Of a stretch of DNA of 64,000 bases, positions 53,829-63,700 are shown in pieces. The notes beneath the pieces are model-generated. The model saw nothing but the letters and a program-made list of their open reading frames with translations. It did no database searches and was not told the DNA's origin. Made by a program: the position numbers and the translations under genes. The stretch lies in assembly GCA_014803435.1 (NCBI GenBank), contig JACYFD010000001.1, positions 558,001-622,000 on the forward strand, read 5' to 3'. The number at the start of each line of letters is the position of its first letter. Position 1 is the stretch's first letter. The stretch is from Cellulosimicrobium terreum (lineage in GTDB: Bacteria; Actinomycetota; Actinomycetes; Actinomycetales; Cellulomonadaceae).

Positions 53829-54089
53829 ATGGGCGCACGGGTGATGCTGTCGTTCACGGATCGGATGGAGATCGCGACGGGGTTTCAAGGCGGGCTGAGG
53901 CCCGCGGCGGATCGGTAGGTCGATCGGCCGGTCGGCGTCGGTGGTCTCACGTGAGCTGAAGCGCCACCAGTTCGCGGGACGGTTGCGCCTGGAGGCTACG
54001 GACGCGAGCGTTGCGACGATGAAGCACTCGCCCGACGCCCAGGGTCGCACCGTCAGCCACGAGGCGATCTACTCCTCGCCGAGTTCTGA
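53829..54089 (+). pseudogene. Remnant of a second IS30-family transposase
   Basis: ATG 53829 starts VMLSFTDRMEIATGFQGGLR and stops early. The next frame continues IGRSASVVSRELKRHQFAGR and LRLEATDASVATMK, then jumps to SPDAQGRTVSHEAIYS, so the middle of the N-terminal half is deleted and the catalytic region is absent. It differs in sequence from the 44351-45785 copy and lies on the opposite strand. Apart from it, 53731-54159 holds no gene I can see. Confidence 0.8.
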
Positions 54090-54159
54090 GCCATCGCAGC
54101 CGTGACCCATGCCGCTGGTACAGGTCCCGTTTTGGGCTCTGGGCCTCACGGGGCGGGAC

Positions 54160-54804
54160 CTACGCCCGCACCGCCTGTGTGACGACGACCGCGAGCTGCA
54201 CGCGGTTGGTGACGCCCAGCTTCGCGATGCCGCTTGCGAGGTGCGTCTTCACCGTCGCTTCGCCGAGGAACAACCGCCCGGCGACGTCTGCGTTGGACAA
54301 CCCTTCCGCGACGAGCCGCGCGACGTCGAGCTCGCGCTCGGTGAGCGCGGCGAGCCGCTCGGCCGCGTCGCGCCGCCCGGCGGCGCCGGATGCGCTGACC
54401 TGCGCCATCACCGTTCTCGCCGCACGCGGCGAGAGGGCGCCCTCGCCTGCGGCCACTGCTCGCACGGCGGCGATGAGCTCGGCGGGCTCGGCGTCCTTGG
54501 CGAGGAACCCGGCGGCTCCGGCGTGGACGGCGTCGAGGATGACCTGCTCGGTGTCGAACGACGTCATGGCGATGACGCCGGGCGGGTCGGGCAGCGCTCG
54601 CACGGCCCGCGTCGCAGCGACCCCGTCTATCCGGGGCATCCGCAGGTCCATGAGCACGACGTCCGGGTGGTGCGCCTGCACGCCCCGCACGACCTCGTCG
54701 CCGTCGGACGCCTCGGCGACGACCTCGATGTCGTCCGGCCGCAGGATGGTCCGCAGCAGCCGTCGAACCATCGCGTCGTCGTCGACGACCATCACCCTGA
54801 TCAC
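54160..54804 (-). CDS. NarL/LuxR-type response regulator
   Basis: 214 residues from GTG 54804 (VIRVMVVDDDAMVRRLL). The receiver domain (about 1-120) has the acidic pocket VDDD, phospho-acceptor Asp in DVVLMDLRMPRIDG, and Lys in AGFLAKDAEPAEL. The LuxR helix-turn-helix (about 147-214) is LTERELDVARLVAEGLSNAD and ATVKTHLASGIAKLGVTNRV. It pairs with the kinase encoded just upstream. Confidence 0.93.
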   Translation of the reverse strand: MIRVMVVDDDAMVRRLLRTILRPDDIEVVAEASDGDEVVRGVQAHHPDVVLMDLRMPRIDGVAATRAVRALPDPPGVIAMTSFDTEQVILDAVHAGAAGFLAKDAEPAELIAAVRAVAAGEGALSPRAARTVMAQVSASGAAGRRDAAERLAALTERELDVARLVAEGLSNADVAGRLFLGEATVKTHLASGIAKLGVTNRVQLAVVVTQAVRA

Positions 54805-54869
54805 GGTCGCGAGCCTAGTCACGACCACCCACGGCCCGCCGGTGACCGCGCCGGACGCGCCCACGGGGG

Positions 54870-56348
54870 CTACGGCGTCGGGCGCTCCCAGGGCAGGTGC
54901 GCGGTCACGACGAACCGGCCGTCGTCGACCCCGGACCTGAACGTGCCGCCCACGGCCTCGCACCGCTCGCGCATGCCGACGATCCCGGCGCCGGCGCCGG
55001 GGATGCCAGCGCCGCCGGCGGTCGCGCCGGGGTGGCCGAGCAGGGTCATGTCGCTGTAGGGGTTGAGGTCGCGCGTCAGCGCGTTGCGCACGGAGATGTC
55101 GACGCCGGCCCCCGGCCGCGCGCGCACGTCGACCTCCGCACGGGCGCCGGGCGCGTGCTTCATGACGTTGGTCAGCGCCTCCTGGACCACCCGGTAGACG
55201 GCGCGCGTCAGGCCCGGGGGAGCGGCGTCGGCGTCCGAGACGAAGACGGTCGCGGCGAGATCGACGCCGCCGCGGCGGGCGTCGTCGAGCAGGTTCGCGA
55301 GGTCGCCGAGGGCGGGCGCGGACCCGGTGTACTCCTCGGCACCCGCGCGCAGCGAGGTGATGAGCGAACGCATCTCGTCGAGCGCGCGGTGCGCGGACGA
55401 GCGCATGGTGCGGGCGGCGTCGACGACCTCGGGGTCGTCGGTCGTGACCTCGAGCGCAGACGCTTGCAGGGACACGACGGACAGGTTGTGGGCGACGGTG
55501 TCGTGCATCTCGCGTGCGATGAGCTCGCGCTCGTCCTGGCGCGTCAGCTCGGTGCGCAGCACGTCGGCTTGCGAGCTGAGCTCGCTCGCGCGCCGGTGCT
55601 CGGTCACGGCGGCCAGGTGCGCGGCGTCAGCCTTCCCGGCGAACCGGCGGATCAGCCCGGCGCCGATCGACACCGCGAGCAGGAGCAGGCTGAGGACGAC
55701 GTAGCCGACCGGCGCGAGGTACGAGCGCTCGGCGCTGCCCGTCGCCACCGAGGAGAACATGACGCCCTCGCCGTCGCGAGTCGCGTCCCGCCAGAAGGAC
55801 GCGCCGACGGCGAGCGCCGTCGCGGCCGCGCACCCGCCGATCACGGGCCACCGTCGCTCGCGTGCGACGACGAACGGCAGAGCGAGGAGCGGGGCCGCGG
55901 CGCCGACGGGAGTGAGGATCCCCGCCGCTGCGGTCGACAGGCACACGACGACCGCGTGACGGTCGCGCCACACTACCGCCGTCGCGACCCCCGCGGAGAG
56001 CACCCACCACAGGAGCGTGCGAGCCATCTGCGGCCCGGTCGGGTCGTCGCCGAACCCGACCGCGTCGAACGTCGACGCGAACATCCCGACGGTGAATGTC
56101 ACGGTCACGGCCCCGACCGTGCCGAGCACGGACCAGGCGCGACGCGCGGGGGAGGGCCGGGATGCCGGGGACGGGAGGGGCGGCATGCCGTGGCCCGACG
56201 CCGGGAACGCAACCGGACCGGGCGGCTGGACGACGGCGCCGGGGTGCGACCAGCCCGGCGGCGGAGAGCCGTAGGGCTGTGGGAAACCCGCAGTGCCGTA
56301 CGGGCCGCCGGCAGGCGGCGTCCCGGGCTGCTGCGGAGGCGGATACAT
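54870..56348 (-). CDS. Sensor histidine kinase (HisKA_3 type)
   Basis: 492 residues, ATG 56348. A Pro/Gly-rich cytoplasmic N-terminus (PPPQQPGTPPAGGPYGT) precedes five or six membrane helices (about 80-250). The dimerisation/phosphorylation helix ELIAREMHDTVAHNLSVVSL follows (His in MHDTVAH), then an HATPase domain with VVQEALTNVMKHAPGA (N box) and GAGIVGMRERCEAVGG (G box). Typical partner of a NarL-family regulator. The signal is unknown; no extracytoplasmic sensor domain is visible. Confidence 0.92.
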   Translation of the reverse strand: MYPPPQQPGTPPAGGPYGTAGFPQPYGSPPPGWSHPGAVVQPPGPVAFPASGHGMPPLPSPASRPSPARRAWSVLGTVGAVTVTFTVGMFASTFDAVGFGDDPTGPQMARTLLWWVLSAGVATAVVWRDRHAVVVCLSTAAAGILTPVGAAAPLLALPFVVARERRWPVIGGCAAATALAVGASFWRDATRDGEGVMFSSVATGSAERSYLAPVGYVVLSLLLLAVSIGAGLIRRFAGKADAAHLAAVTEHRRASELSSQADVLRTELTRQDERELIAREMHDTVAHNLSVVSLQASALEVTTDDPEVVDAARTMRSSAHRALDEMRSLITSLRAGAEEYTGSAPALGDLANLLDDARRGGVDLAATVFVSDADAAPPGLTRAVYRVVQEALTNVMKHAPGARAEVDVRARPGAGVDISVRNALTRDLNPYSDMTLLGHPGATAGGAGIPGAGAGIVGMRERCEAVGGTFRSGVDDGRFVVTAHLPWERPTP

Positions 56349-56535
56349 GCGGCGAGCATACGGGCGCCCGAGGACGCGGCGCCTCCCCTGTTCGGCTCGC
56401 CCCAGCGGGCTGCAGCTCCGCCGATCGGCGTGCCCGGACGAGCCGGTCGGGGGATCCGGCGGAGGGGTCGTGGCCAGCAGGCTCGTCGTCGTACACCCCA
56501 ACAGGTGTCGACGCCCAGTACCGACCGAGGAGGCC

Positions 56536-57339
56536 ACCATGTCCACCCCCACGCCGCACCCGCAGCAGCCGGCCCAGCACCAGCCCGCCCAGCACCAACC
56601 GGGGTACGCACCGCAGCCCGGCTACGCACCGCAGCCGGGGCAGCCTTACCCGCAGGGCTACCCCACGCAGGGCGCGCAGCCCGGGGTCCCGACGCCGCCG
56701 CGCAGGTCCTGGTTCGCGCGGCACAAGTTCCTCACGGGGCTGGGCGTCGTCGTGCTCCTCGCGATCGTCGGCACCGCGCTCGGTGGCGGTGGCGAGGACG
56801 AGCCGACCATCCCGGCCGCCGCGGAGGCCGTCCCGACCGAGGATGCGCCGTCGGGCACCGGCGAGGACGACGCCGCGAAGGACGACGAGGCCGAGCCCGA
56901 GGCTCAGAAGAAGTCGGCCGAGCCTGAGGAGAAGGAGCCGGCGGCCGCTGGAGTCGGCGACCCGGTCCGCGACGGGAAGTTCGAGTTCACCGTGACGGAG
57001 GTCGAGACGGGCGTGGAGAAGGTCGGCGACGAGTACCTGAACCAGGAGGCGCAAGGCCAGTACGTGCTCGTGCACATGACGGTGGAGAACATCGGCGACG
57101 AGGCACAGATGTTCGACGGCTCCAGCCAGGAGCTCACCGACACCGAGGGGCGCACGCACGAGAGCGACGCGACCGCGGGGATCTACCTCGGCGACGCGAA
57201 CAGCTTCCTCACGGACATCAACCCGGGAAACTCCCTCGACGGTGTCGTGGTCTTCGACGTCCCGGCCGACGCGACCCCGGCGTCGATCGACCTGCACGAC
57301 TCGTTCCTCTCCGGTGGCGTCCAGGTCGCGCTGGACTGA
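56536..57339 (+). CDS. Membrane-anchored DUF4352-like protein
   Basis: 267 residues, ATG 56536 behind GAGGAGG. The N-terminus is a Pro/Gln/Tyr-rich repeat (QPAQHQPAQHQPGYAPQPGY). One membrane helix follows (FLTGLGVVVLLAIVGTALGG, about 63-82), then an acidic linker (about 85-140) and an extracytoplasmic beta-sandwich with KFEFTVTEVETGVEKVGDEY and YVLVHMTVENIGDEAQMF, characteristic of DUF4352. Its divergence from the kinase gene makes it a plausible regulon member. Confidence 0.85.
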   Translation, partial: TMSTPTPHPQQPAQHQPAQHQPGYAPQPGYAPQPGQPYPQGYPTQGAQPGVPTPPRRSWFARHKFLTGLGVVVLLAIVGTALGGGGEDEPTIPAAAEAVPTEDAPSGTGEDDAAKDDEAEPEAQKKSAEPEEKEPAAAGVGDPVRDGKFEFTVTEVETGVEKVGDEYLNQEAQGQYVLVHMTVENIGDEAQMFDGSSQELTDTEGRTHESDATAGIYLGDANSFLTDINPGNSLDGVVVFDVPADATPASIDLHDSFLSGGVQVALD

Positions 57340-57352
57340 GTAGATCGGGAGT

Positions 57353-57444
57353 GTCGGGTGAAATCTGGACGAATGTTCAACTATGTGCTTCGCAACGCCC
57401 TCGCAAGCGAGCGCTGTTGCCGGGGCCAATCGATTTCACCCGAC
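57353..57444. repeat. Distant 13-bp inverted repeat in intergenic region
   Basis: GTCGGGTGAAATC (57353-57365) and GATTTCACCCGAC (57432-57444) are perfect complements separated by 66 bases. The 310-base interval to the next start holds no gene I can recognise. It could fold as a long RNA hairpin or be paired protein sites. Confidence 0.55.
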
Positions 57445-57649
57445 CTGGGAATGCCGTCCGGCTCGAGCAGGACGAAAGTGTGTGAATCGCGTGCAAAGAG
57501 CCAGGGATGCACCATCGGGCGGCAATGGGTTCGGCGGTGTTTGGCTGTCTCGTGACCAGGACTTCTGGCGGCGGGCGCTCGTAGGCTTTCACGACAGATG
57601 GACGGCGCTGCTCACAGAGCGGTGAGAAAACGGCGACGGGAGGGGGCCC

Positions 57650-58024
57650 ATGAGTCTGCATGTGCCGAGCGCTACGTCGGAGGCCGCAGGTCGGCCCCGT
57701 GAGGACGCGCCGCGCGCCGCGGCCTGGCCGGCGCTCGCCGCGCTCGGCACGGCACTCGCCGCCGCCGTCCTGGGCGTCGTCGCCTTGACGTCCTCCGTCT
57801 CGACGACGCGGCTCGTCGCGTCGGGCCTCGGCTACGTCCTCGGCGCCGTGGTCGTCAGTGTGCTTGTGAGCGTTCACCGGACGAAGGAGAACCGTGGCCG
57901 GCAGCACCCCGAGTTCCGGCCCCGGCCGGTCTGGGGCACCGTGATCACGGTGGCACTCGTGCTCGGGCTCGTCGCAGCTGCCGGCGACGCCTACGTCCTC
58001 GCGACGGAGATCGCGAAGTGGTGA
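57650..58024 (+). CDS. Small membrane protein
   Basis: 124 residues, ATG 57650 behind GGGAGGGG. Three hydrophobic helices (WPALAALGTALAAAVLGVVA; VASGLGYVLGAVVVSVLVSV; WGTVITVALVLGLVAAAGDA) with a basic loop (HRTKENRGRQHPEFRPRP). No family recognised. Its stop overlaps the start of the vWA gene, so it belongs to that operon. Confidence 0.78.
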   Translation: MSLHVPSATSEAAGRPREDAPRAAAWPALAALGTALAAAVLGVVALTSSVSTTRLVASGLGYVLGAVVVSVLVSVHRTKENRGRQHPEFRPRPVWGTVITVALVLGLVAAAGDAYVLATEIAKW

Positions 58025-60711
58025 GGGCCGCACGGGTCGTCTGCGTCGCGCTGTTGAGCGCGCTCACGCTCGCGCCGTCCGCCGCCGTCGCGGAGACCGA
58101 CGCGGCGGACCTGAGCGAGCAGGGCGCGGAGGCGTTCGCGGACCTCTCCGCATGCGTGGCGACGAACGGGTCCTTGCTCGCCACGATCGTCGTCGACGAG
58201 TCCGGGAGCCTGCAGCAGACCGACCCCGCCGACCAGCGGGTCGGCGCCGTCCAGGCGGCGATCGACGCGCTCGCCGCTCTGGAGAGCGCCGACGGCGGTG
58301 ACGTGACCGTCGAGGCGAATCTCGCGGTGTTCGGCTCCGAGTACACCGAGCTCGTCGGATGGGGATCCCCCACGGGCGGGCACGGGCAGGAGCTCCTGAA
58401 CGCGACGTCGGACCCGCTCCCGTGGCGCGACCAGGAGAACCTGACCGACTACCGGGCCGCGCTGCGCGGAGCCCAGGCGTCCATCGACGCCCGGACCGAG
58501 GAGCTCGGGCAGCCGACGTGCAGCACGATCCTGTGGTTCACCGACGGCAAGCTCGACGTCGGTGACGAGGGCGAGGGCGAGGCCACCGCTGCGGCTCGCG
58601 AGGAGCTCTGCGTCCCGCAGGGTGTCGTGGACGGAGTGCGTGCGAACGGGACGACGATCATCGCGCTCGCGCTGTTCACCGAGGACTCGGGCGGTTCTGT
58701 CACCGAGGAGGATCGCGATCAGCTGCGTGCCATCGCGGAGGGGTCTGCCGAGGACGGTACGTCGTGCGGCACGGTCCCGATCCCTGCGACGTCGGCGTCG
58801 GGTGCCTACCTGCGGGCGGACCAGCCGGACGCGCTGCGACGGCTGTTCAGCGGTGCAGGTGCTCTGATCGAGGGTGGTACGCCCGCCGGAAGCTTCGAGT
58901 GTCCGGGCGAGTCGTGCGTCGACGGGAAGCTCACGTTCCCCGTCGACCAGGCCGTGGGCTCGTACCGGCTGATCTTCGAGACCGAGGACGCCGCCGACTC
59001 CGTCGTCCTCGTCGCACCCGACGGCTCGGAGACGGCGCTCGGCGAGGGCGAGTCGTCCACGGATGTCGCGCAGATCAGCACGACCACCCGGTCCGGCCTG
59101 TACGTCACCGACGTCACGCCGACGTCGGACGCCGCAGTCGGGGACTGGCGCCTCGTCACCGACCCGGAGCGGGTCACGGTCATCGACCTCTACTACTTCT
59201 GGGGCGTCGAGCTCGTGCTCGACGCTCCCGACGGACTGGTGCTCGGCGAGCAGAACGACGTGATCCTCTCGGTGCAGGGGACCGACGGCGCCGCGATCGA
59301 CCGCGAGCTGCTCGACTCCGTCACGGGCGACGTGCTCGTCGACGGAGAACCGACCGAGGCCCAGGAGCAGGAGGACGGGACCTTCGCCATCAGCGTCGAC
59401 CTCACCGGGGCCGAGGCGGCGTCGGAGATCCAGGTCGAGGCCACGGTCCGTGCGACGAGCTCCCCGAACGAGATCGCACTCGGTCCCGTCACCGTGCAGG
59501 CATCCCTGCCGACCCAGCTGCCGCCGTCGTACCCGACGCTGGCGACGACGCGGTTGGCGATGGGACGCCTCGTCGGAGACGACCCCGCGACCGGGACGCT
59601 CACCCTCACCGGGTCCGAGCGTGGCGACACGCAGGCTTGCTTCGCGCCTGCGGATCTCGCCGGCCCGTCCGACGCCGGGGCGCTGACCCTCGACGCTCCC
59701 GAGTGCGTGGACGTACCCGCGGACGAGACGGTCCACGTGGACGTCGAGCTGACGTCGGAGCGCCCCGCGGACGGCGTGGTCAGCGGCACCTTGCCGGTCA
59801 CGGTGTCGGGTGTCGACGCCGCGCAGGACGTGACGCTCGCCGTGCCCGTCTCCTCCACCATGGTCCGACCCGTGAACGAGCTGGCACGGTGGGGGATCGT
59901 TGCGGCCCTCGTCGCGCTCGGTGCGCTGATCGCGGGCTCCGTGGCGTGGCTCGGCCGACGGCACTCCGACCGTTACCCCCTGGGACCCGATCTGCGATCG
60001 GCCTCCGTGCCCGTCGAGCTGACTGCCGCGGGCGTGCGGCGGTCCGACGGCGGCGAGCTGCTCGTCCTCGACGACTTCGCGCCGATGCACAAGCCGCGTC
60101 CGACCGCGCGATTCGAGACGCAGGGCTTGGCGTTCGACCGGCACGGGTCCTGGTGGCCGTGGTCACCCCTCCATGGTCGGGTCCGCGCGACGTCGGGCTC
60201 CATCGTGGTGACCAACGGCAAGCACGCGCAGACCCTCGATCCCGAGGGAAGGGCGGCGCCCGTCGATTTCCCAGGGACGCAGCAGTTCTACCTCGTCGTG
60301 GACCCGGCACCCGTGCAGGGTGACCCTGCTGCCCAGGTCGTGCGCGGGCGTCTGGTCCTCCTTGCTGACACGCCTCGGGGTATCCGGAGCGCGATGACCT
60401 CGTGGGGAGAGACCCTGCGCGACTACCAGGGTTGGGATCGCGTCGCCGCCGCGATCGCGGACGCGCGGGCCGCGCGGGGCCGCACGGCGCGGGAGACGAC
60501 AGCAGGCGCCGCACAGCCGCCGGCGCAGAGCACCCCTCGGCATCCGGACGGGGCGGCGCCCTCCCTGTTCGGTCCGGCCGGTGGGCCGGAGCCGGCCAGA
60601 ACTCACGCTCCGGACCTCCAGTGGGGTCCGCCGCCACCGGCGTCCCGCCGCGAGCCCGGTCCCGCGCCCTCGGGCGCGGACGACGACGGTCCACCGCCGT
60701 CCCTCTTCTGA
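58018..60711 (+). CDS. Secreted/membrane vWA-domain protein
   Basis: 897 residues, GTG 58018 (58021 also possible), overlapping the previous stop. Signal peptide to about residue 25, then an extracytoplasmic vWA domain (about 45-280) with LLATIVVDESGSLQQTDP (MIDAS) and CSTILWFTDGKLDVGDEG. Beta-rich domains follow (about 300-615), then a membrane helix (WGIVAALVALGALIAGSVAW, about 623-642), a cytoplasmic domain and a disordered Pro-rich tail ending PPPSLF. Topology puts the vWA outside and about 250 residues inside, where the Tubulin_2-like product could bind. Confidence 0.85.
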   Translation: MVRAARVVCVALLSALTLAPSAAVAETDAADLSEQGAEAFADLSACVATNGSLLATIVVDESGSLQQTDPADQRVGAVQAAIDALAALESADGGDVTVEANLAVFGSEYTELVGWGSPTGGHGQELLNATSDPLPWRDQENLTDYRAALRGAQASIDARTEELGQPTCSTILWFTDGKLDVGDEGEGEATAAAREELCVPQGVVDGVRANGTTIIALALFTEDSGGSVTEEDRDQLRAIAEGSAEDGTSCGTVPIPATSASGAYLRADQPDALRRLFSGAGALIEGGTPAGSFECPGESCVDGKLTFPVDQAVGSYRLIFETEDAADSVVLVAPDGSETALGEGESSTDVAQISTTTRSGLYVTDVTPTSDAAVGDWRLVTDPERVTVIDLYYFWGVELVLDAPDGLVLGEQNDVILSVQGTDGAAIDRELLDSVTGDVLVDGEPTEAQEQEDGTFAISVDLTGAEAASEIQVEATVRATSSPNEIALGPVTVQASLPTQLPPSYPTLATTRLAMGRLVGDDPATGTLTLTGSERGDTQACFAPADLAGPSDAGALTLDAPECVDVPADETVHVDVELTSERPADGVVSGTLPVTVSGVDAAQDVTLAVPVSSTMVRPVNELARWGIVAALVALGALIAGSVAWLGRRHSDRYPLGPDLRSASVPVELTAAGVRRSDGGELLVLDDFAPMHKPRPTARFETQGLAFDRHGSWWPWSPLHGRVRATSGSIVVTNGKHAQTLDPEGRAAPVDFPGTQQFYLVVDPAPVQGDPAAQVVRGRLVLLADTPRGIRSAMTSWGETLRDYQGWDRVAAAIADARAARGRTARETTAGAAQPPAQSTPRHPDGAAPSLFGPAGGPEPARTHAPDLQWGPPPPASRREPGPAPSGADDDGPPPSLF

Positions 60712-60750
60712 GCAGCAGCCACCCATCCGAACCGTCCAGAGGTGTTCTCC

Positions 60751-63700
60751 ATGCTTCGTCCTTTCCTTCTCGTCGGCGTCGGCGGCTCCGGCGGCAAGAC
60801 CCTGCGCGTCATCCGCGAGGACCTCCAGCGCCGGCTCGCCCAGGCCGGTTGGACCGGCGACCTGCCCGCCGCCTGGCAGTTCGTGCACGTCGACGTGCCG
60901 ACCCAGGCGGACGGGAACGACCCGGACCTGCCCGCACAGCTTCCGGATCGCGACTACCAGGGCCTCGTCGCCGCGGGCGTCGACTACCGCACGATCGACA
61001 CGGCCCTCCTCCAGGGTGCGGGGGCATCGCTGCGCGACGCGGTGGCGACCTGGCGACCCGATCCCAACAAGGTCAACGTCCCCGCCTCCAAGGGCGCGGG
61101 GCAGTACCGCACCCTCGGCCGCATCATCACCGTCGCCGGTCTGACCCGCATCAACGAGGCGCTGCAGCACGCGCGTCGCGCACTGAGCGGTGCGGAGGTC
61201 GTCGGGGAGCTCGCCGACGTCACGCGGGCACTCGGCGGGACGCCGTCGACGAGCGCCGGCGAGCCCACCGTGATCGTCGTCTCCTCGATCGCCGGCGGCT
61301 CGGGTGCGGGCGCCGTCATCGACGTGTGCGACGCGATCCGCTCGCTCTCCGACAAGTGGGCGGACGAGTCGGTGGGCCTGCTGTACGCCCCTGACGTCTT
61401 CGACTACCTGGCGCCCGAGGCGCGCCGCGGTGTGCGCCCCAACTCGCTCGCCACGCTCGCCGAGGTGCTCAACGGCTTCTGGAACACCAACGGGCCGTCC
61501 GAGGCCACGACGGAGCTGTTCGCGCGCAACGGGGTCGCGCTCGGTGCCGCGCGTCGCTCCGGACCGCGGTACCCGTTCCTCGTCGGCGCTCGCAACGCCA
61601 ACGTCGCCTACGCGACGCAGAACGACATCTACCGCGCGCTGGGTCGCTCGGTCGCGTCGTGGGTCGCGAGCCCGACCCTCCAGGACAGCATCACCGGCTA
61701 CCTCCAGGGGAACTGGGCCAACACGGCCCAGAGCGTCTCGGACCGCCTGCCGCTGCACTCCCAGGGCACGGAGACGCCGTTCTCGGCGATCGGTTCCGCA
61801 CGCGTCGGGCTCGGCCGCGACCGGTTCGCGGACTACGCGTCGGAGCATCTGGCACGGACGGCCGTCGAGCGCCTCGTCCGTCAGCACGAGACGCTGCGGC
61901 GCACGGACGACGACCGCCCCGAGAAGCAGCTGGTCCGGGACACCGCCGACGACGTGTTCCCCGGCTTCCTGCGCCAGTCGTGGCTCGACGAGCGGGGTGA
62001 GGAGAACAACGCGCTCATCGACGCACTACGTCCGTCGAGCCAGGCGGACGACGCGAACGCCCTGACCGCGCAGATCCTCGGCCGGATCCAGTCCGAGATC
62101 CCGCCGAAGGGGGAGAAGGTCGAGAGGTTGCGCCAGGCCGTGGTCAACGCGGTCAACGACCGGGCGGCCACGTTCGCATCGACGCAGCGCGAGGCGCGCT
62201 ACTCACAGGCGCGGATCTGGGTCACCGGCATCCAGGACCACCTCGCCGACCTCGTGGCGAAGCAGGTCGCGCTCAGCGGGGCCCAGGTCACGGAGCAGGT
62301 CCTCCACCGGCTGGCCGCCGAGCTGAACTTCGTCAAGGAAGAGCTGAAGCAGGAGGCGTCGAAGTACCGTCGCTGGGCTGACGACGTCACCCAGCCCGTC
62401 GCTCAAGCGCTCAGCGACCCGGACGGGACGACGGTGCTCGCCACGACCGAGGCGCTGCGCTCAGCGGTTCGCGGCGCCGTCAACACCCTTCTTCTCCAGG
62501 CCGAGGCGGACGTGCGCGACCTCGCGCTCGCGCTGATCCCGGACCTCATCGACAACCTCCTCGAACCGCTCACCAGCGCCGTGCACGCGGCGTTCGAACG
62601 CCTCGCGGTCGAGCGTCACGAGGCGGACTCCCTCGTCGGGAGCTGGCCGGAGGGAGCTGTCGTCCCGGTCCGGCTGCGCCCGGCACCCAACGAGTTCCTC
62701 CTGGACCCGTACGACGAGTACCCGGCGATCCTCGCGGAGCTCGTCTCCCGCACCACCGGGTCGTCCGACCCGCGTGACGCACGCCGCGACGCGGAGATCC
62801 AGGTGCTCCTCGACGCTGACGAGATCGACGGGTCTCACCAGGGGCTGGTACGTCGTGCCGTCTCCTGGGTCCCGCGCGACCACCTCGTCGTCGGCTCGGC
62901 TGCCTCCGTCCCGACACGTGCCGCCTTCGACGTCGAGGCACGGTCGGGTCAGGTCCTCGCCCGGGCGCGGACCTGGTTGACGAAGGAGGGGACCGCGGTC
63001 GGCGGCTACATGGCCGAGGGCCTGCGGGACTTCCTGAACCCGGACAAGGTCTCGCCGGCCACCCTCGACAAGCGGCTCAACCGCTTCTCCGGACAGCTCG
63101 TCGCCGCGCTCAACGCTGCGGAGCCGCTGGTCTCCATCAACACCTCCGTGCTGGTGAACGTGCACGGGCGCCACGAGCCGGCACTCCTCAGCAGGTTCGG
63201 CGAGATCCCGCTCCCGGACAAGTCGCCGGGGCGGGGGGTCGTGCGGCGCGTCCTCGAGTCCCGGGGCCAGTGGACCGGCGACATCGAGAAGGCGTTCACC
63301 GACGGCGGCGGCGGCTTCATCGACGTCTTCACCCACCTGGGCGAGCCGTACGAGCCGGTCGTCTTCGACTCGCTCATGCGACCCATCGCCGCGGACTGGG
63401 GAGCGAAGAACAAGGCGGCGGACTCCCGCGCCGAGTTCTGGCGCTGGCGCCGTTCGCGCCCGCTGAGCGAGTTCCTCCCGCTCTCGCCCGACGTGCTGGA
63501 CGCCATGATCCGCGGCTGGTTCGTCGCGGGGACGCTCCAGCAGCTCCAGCTCGACGACGCGACCGCGGCGGTCTACGTCCCGGCGGACGCCGGCGTCGGC
63601 GGCAAGATGATGCCGTTCCCCTCGCCGACGCTGCGCACCCTCGACCTGACGAGCGCCGAGGGTCTGCCCGTCGTCCTCGAGTCGATCGTGCTCGCGCTCG

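Noticed and set aside
57991-60144. Minus-strand 717-codon frame opposite the vWA gene
   Set aside because: Antisense shadow; the plus strand has a signal peptide and MIDAS motif.
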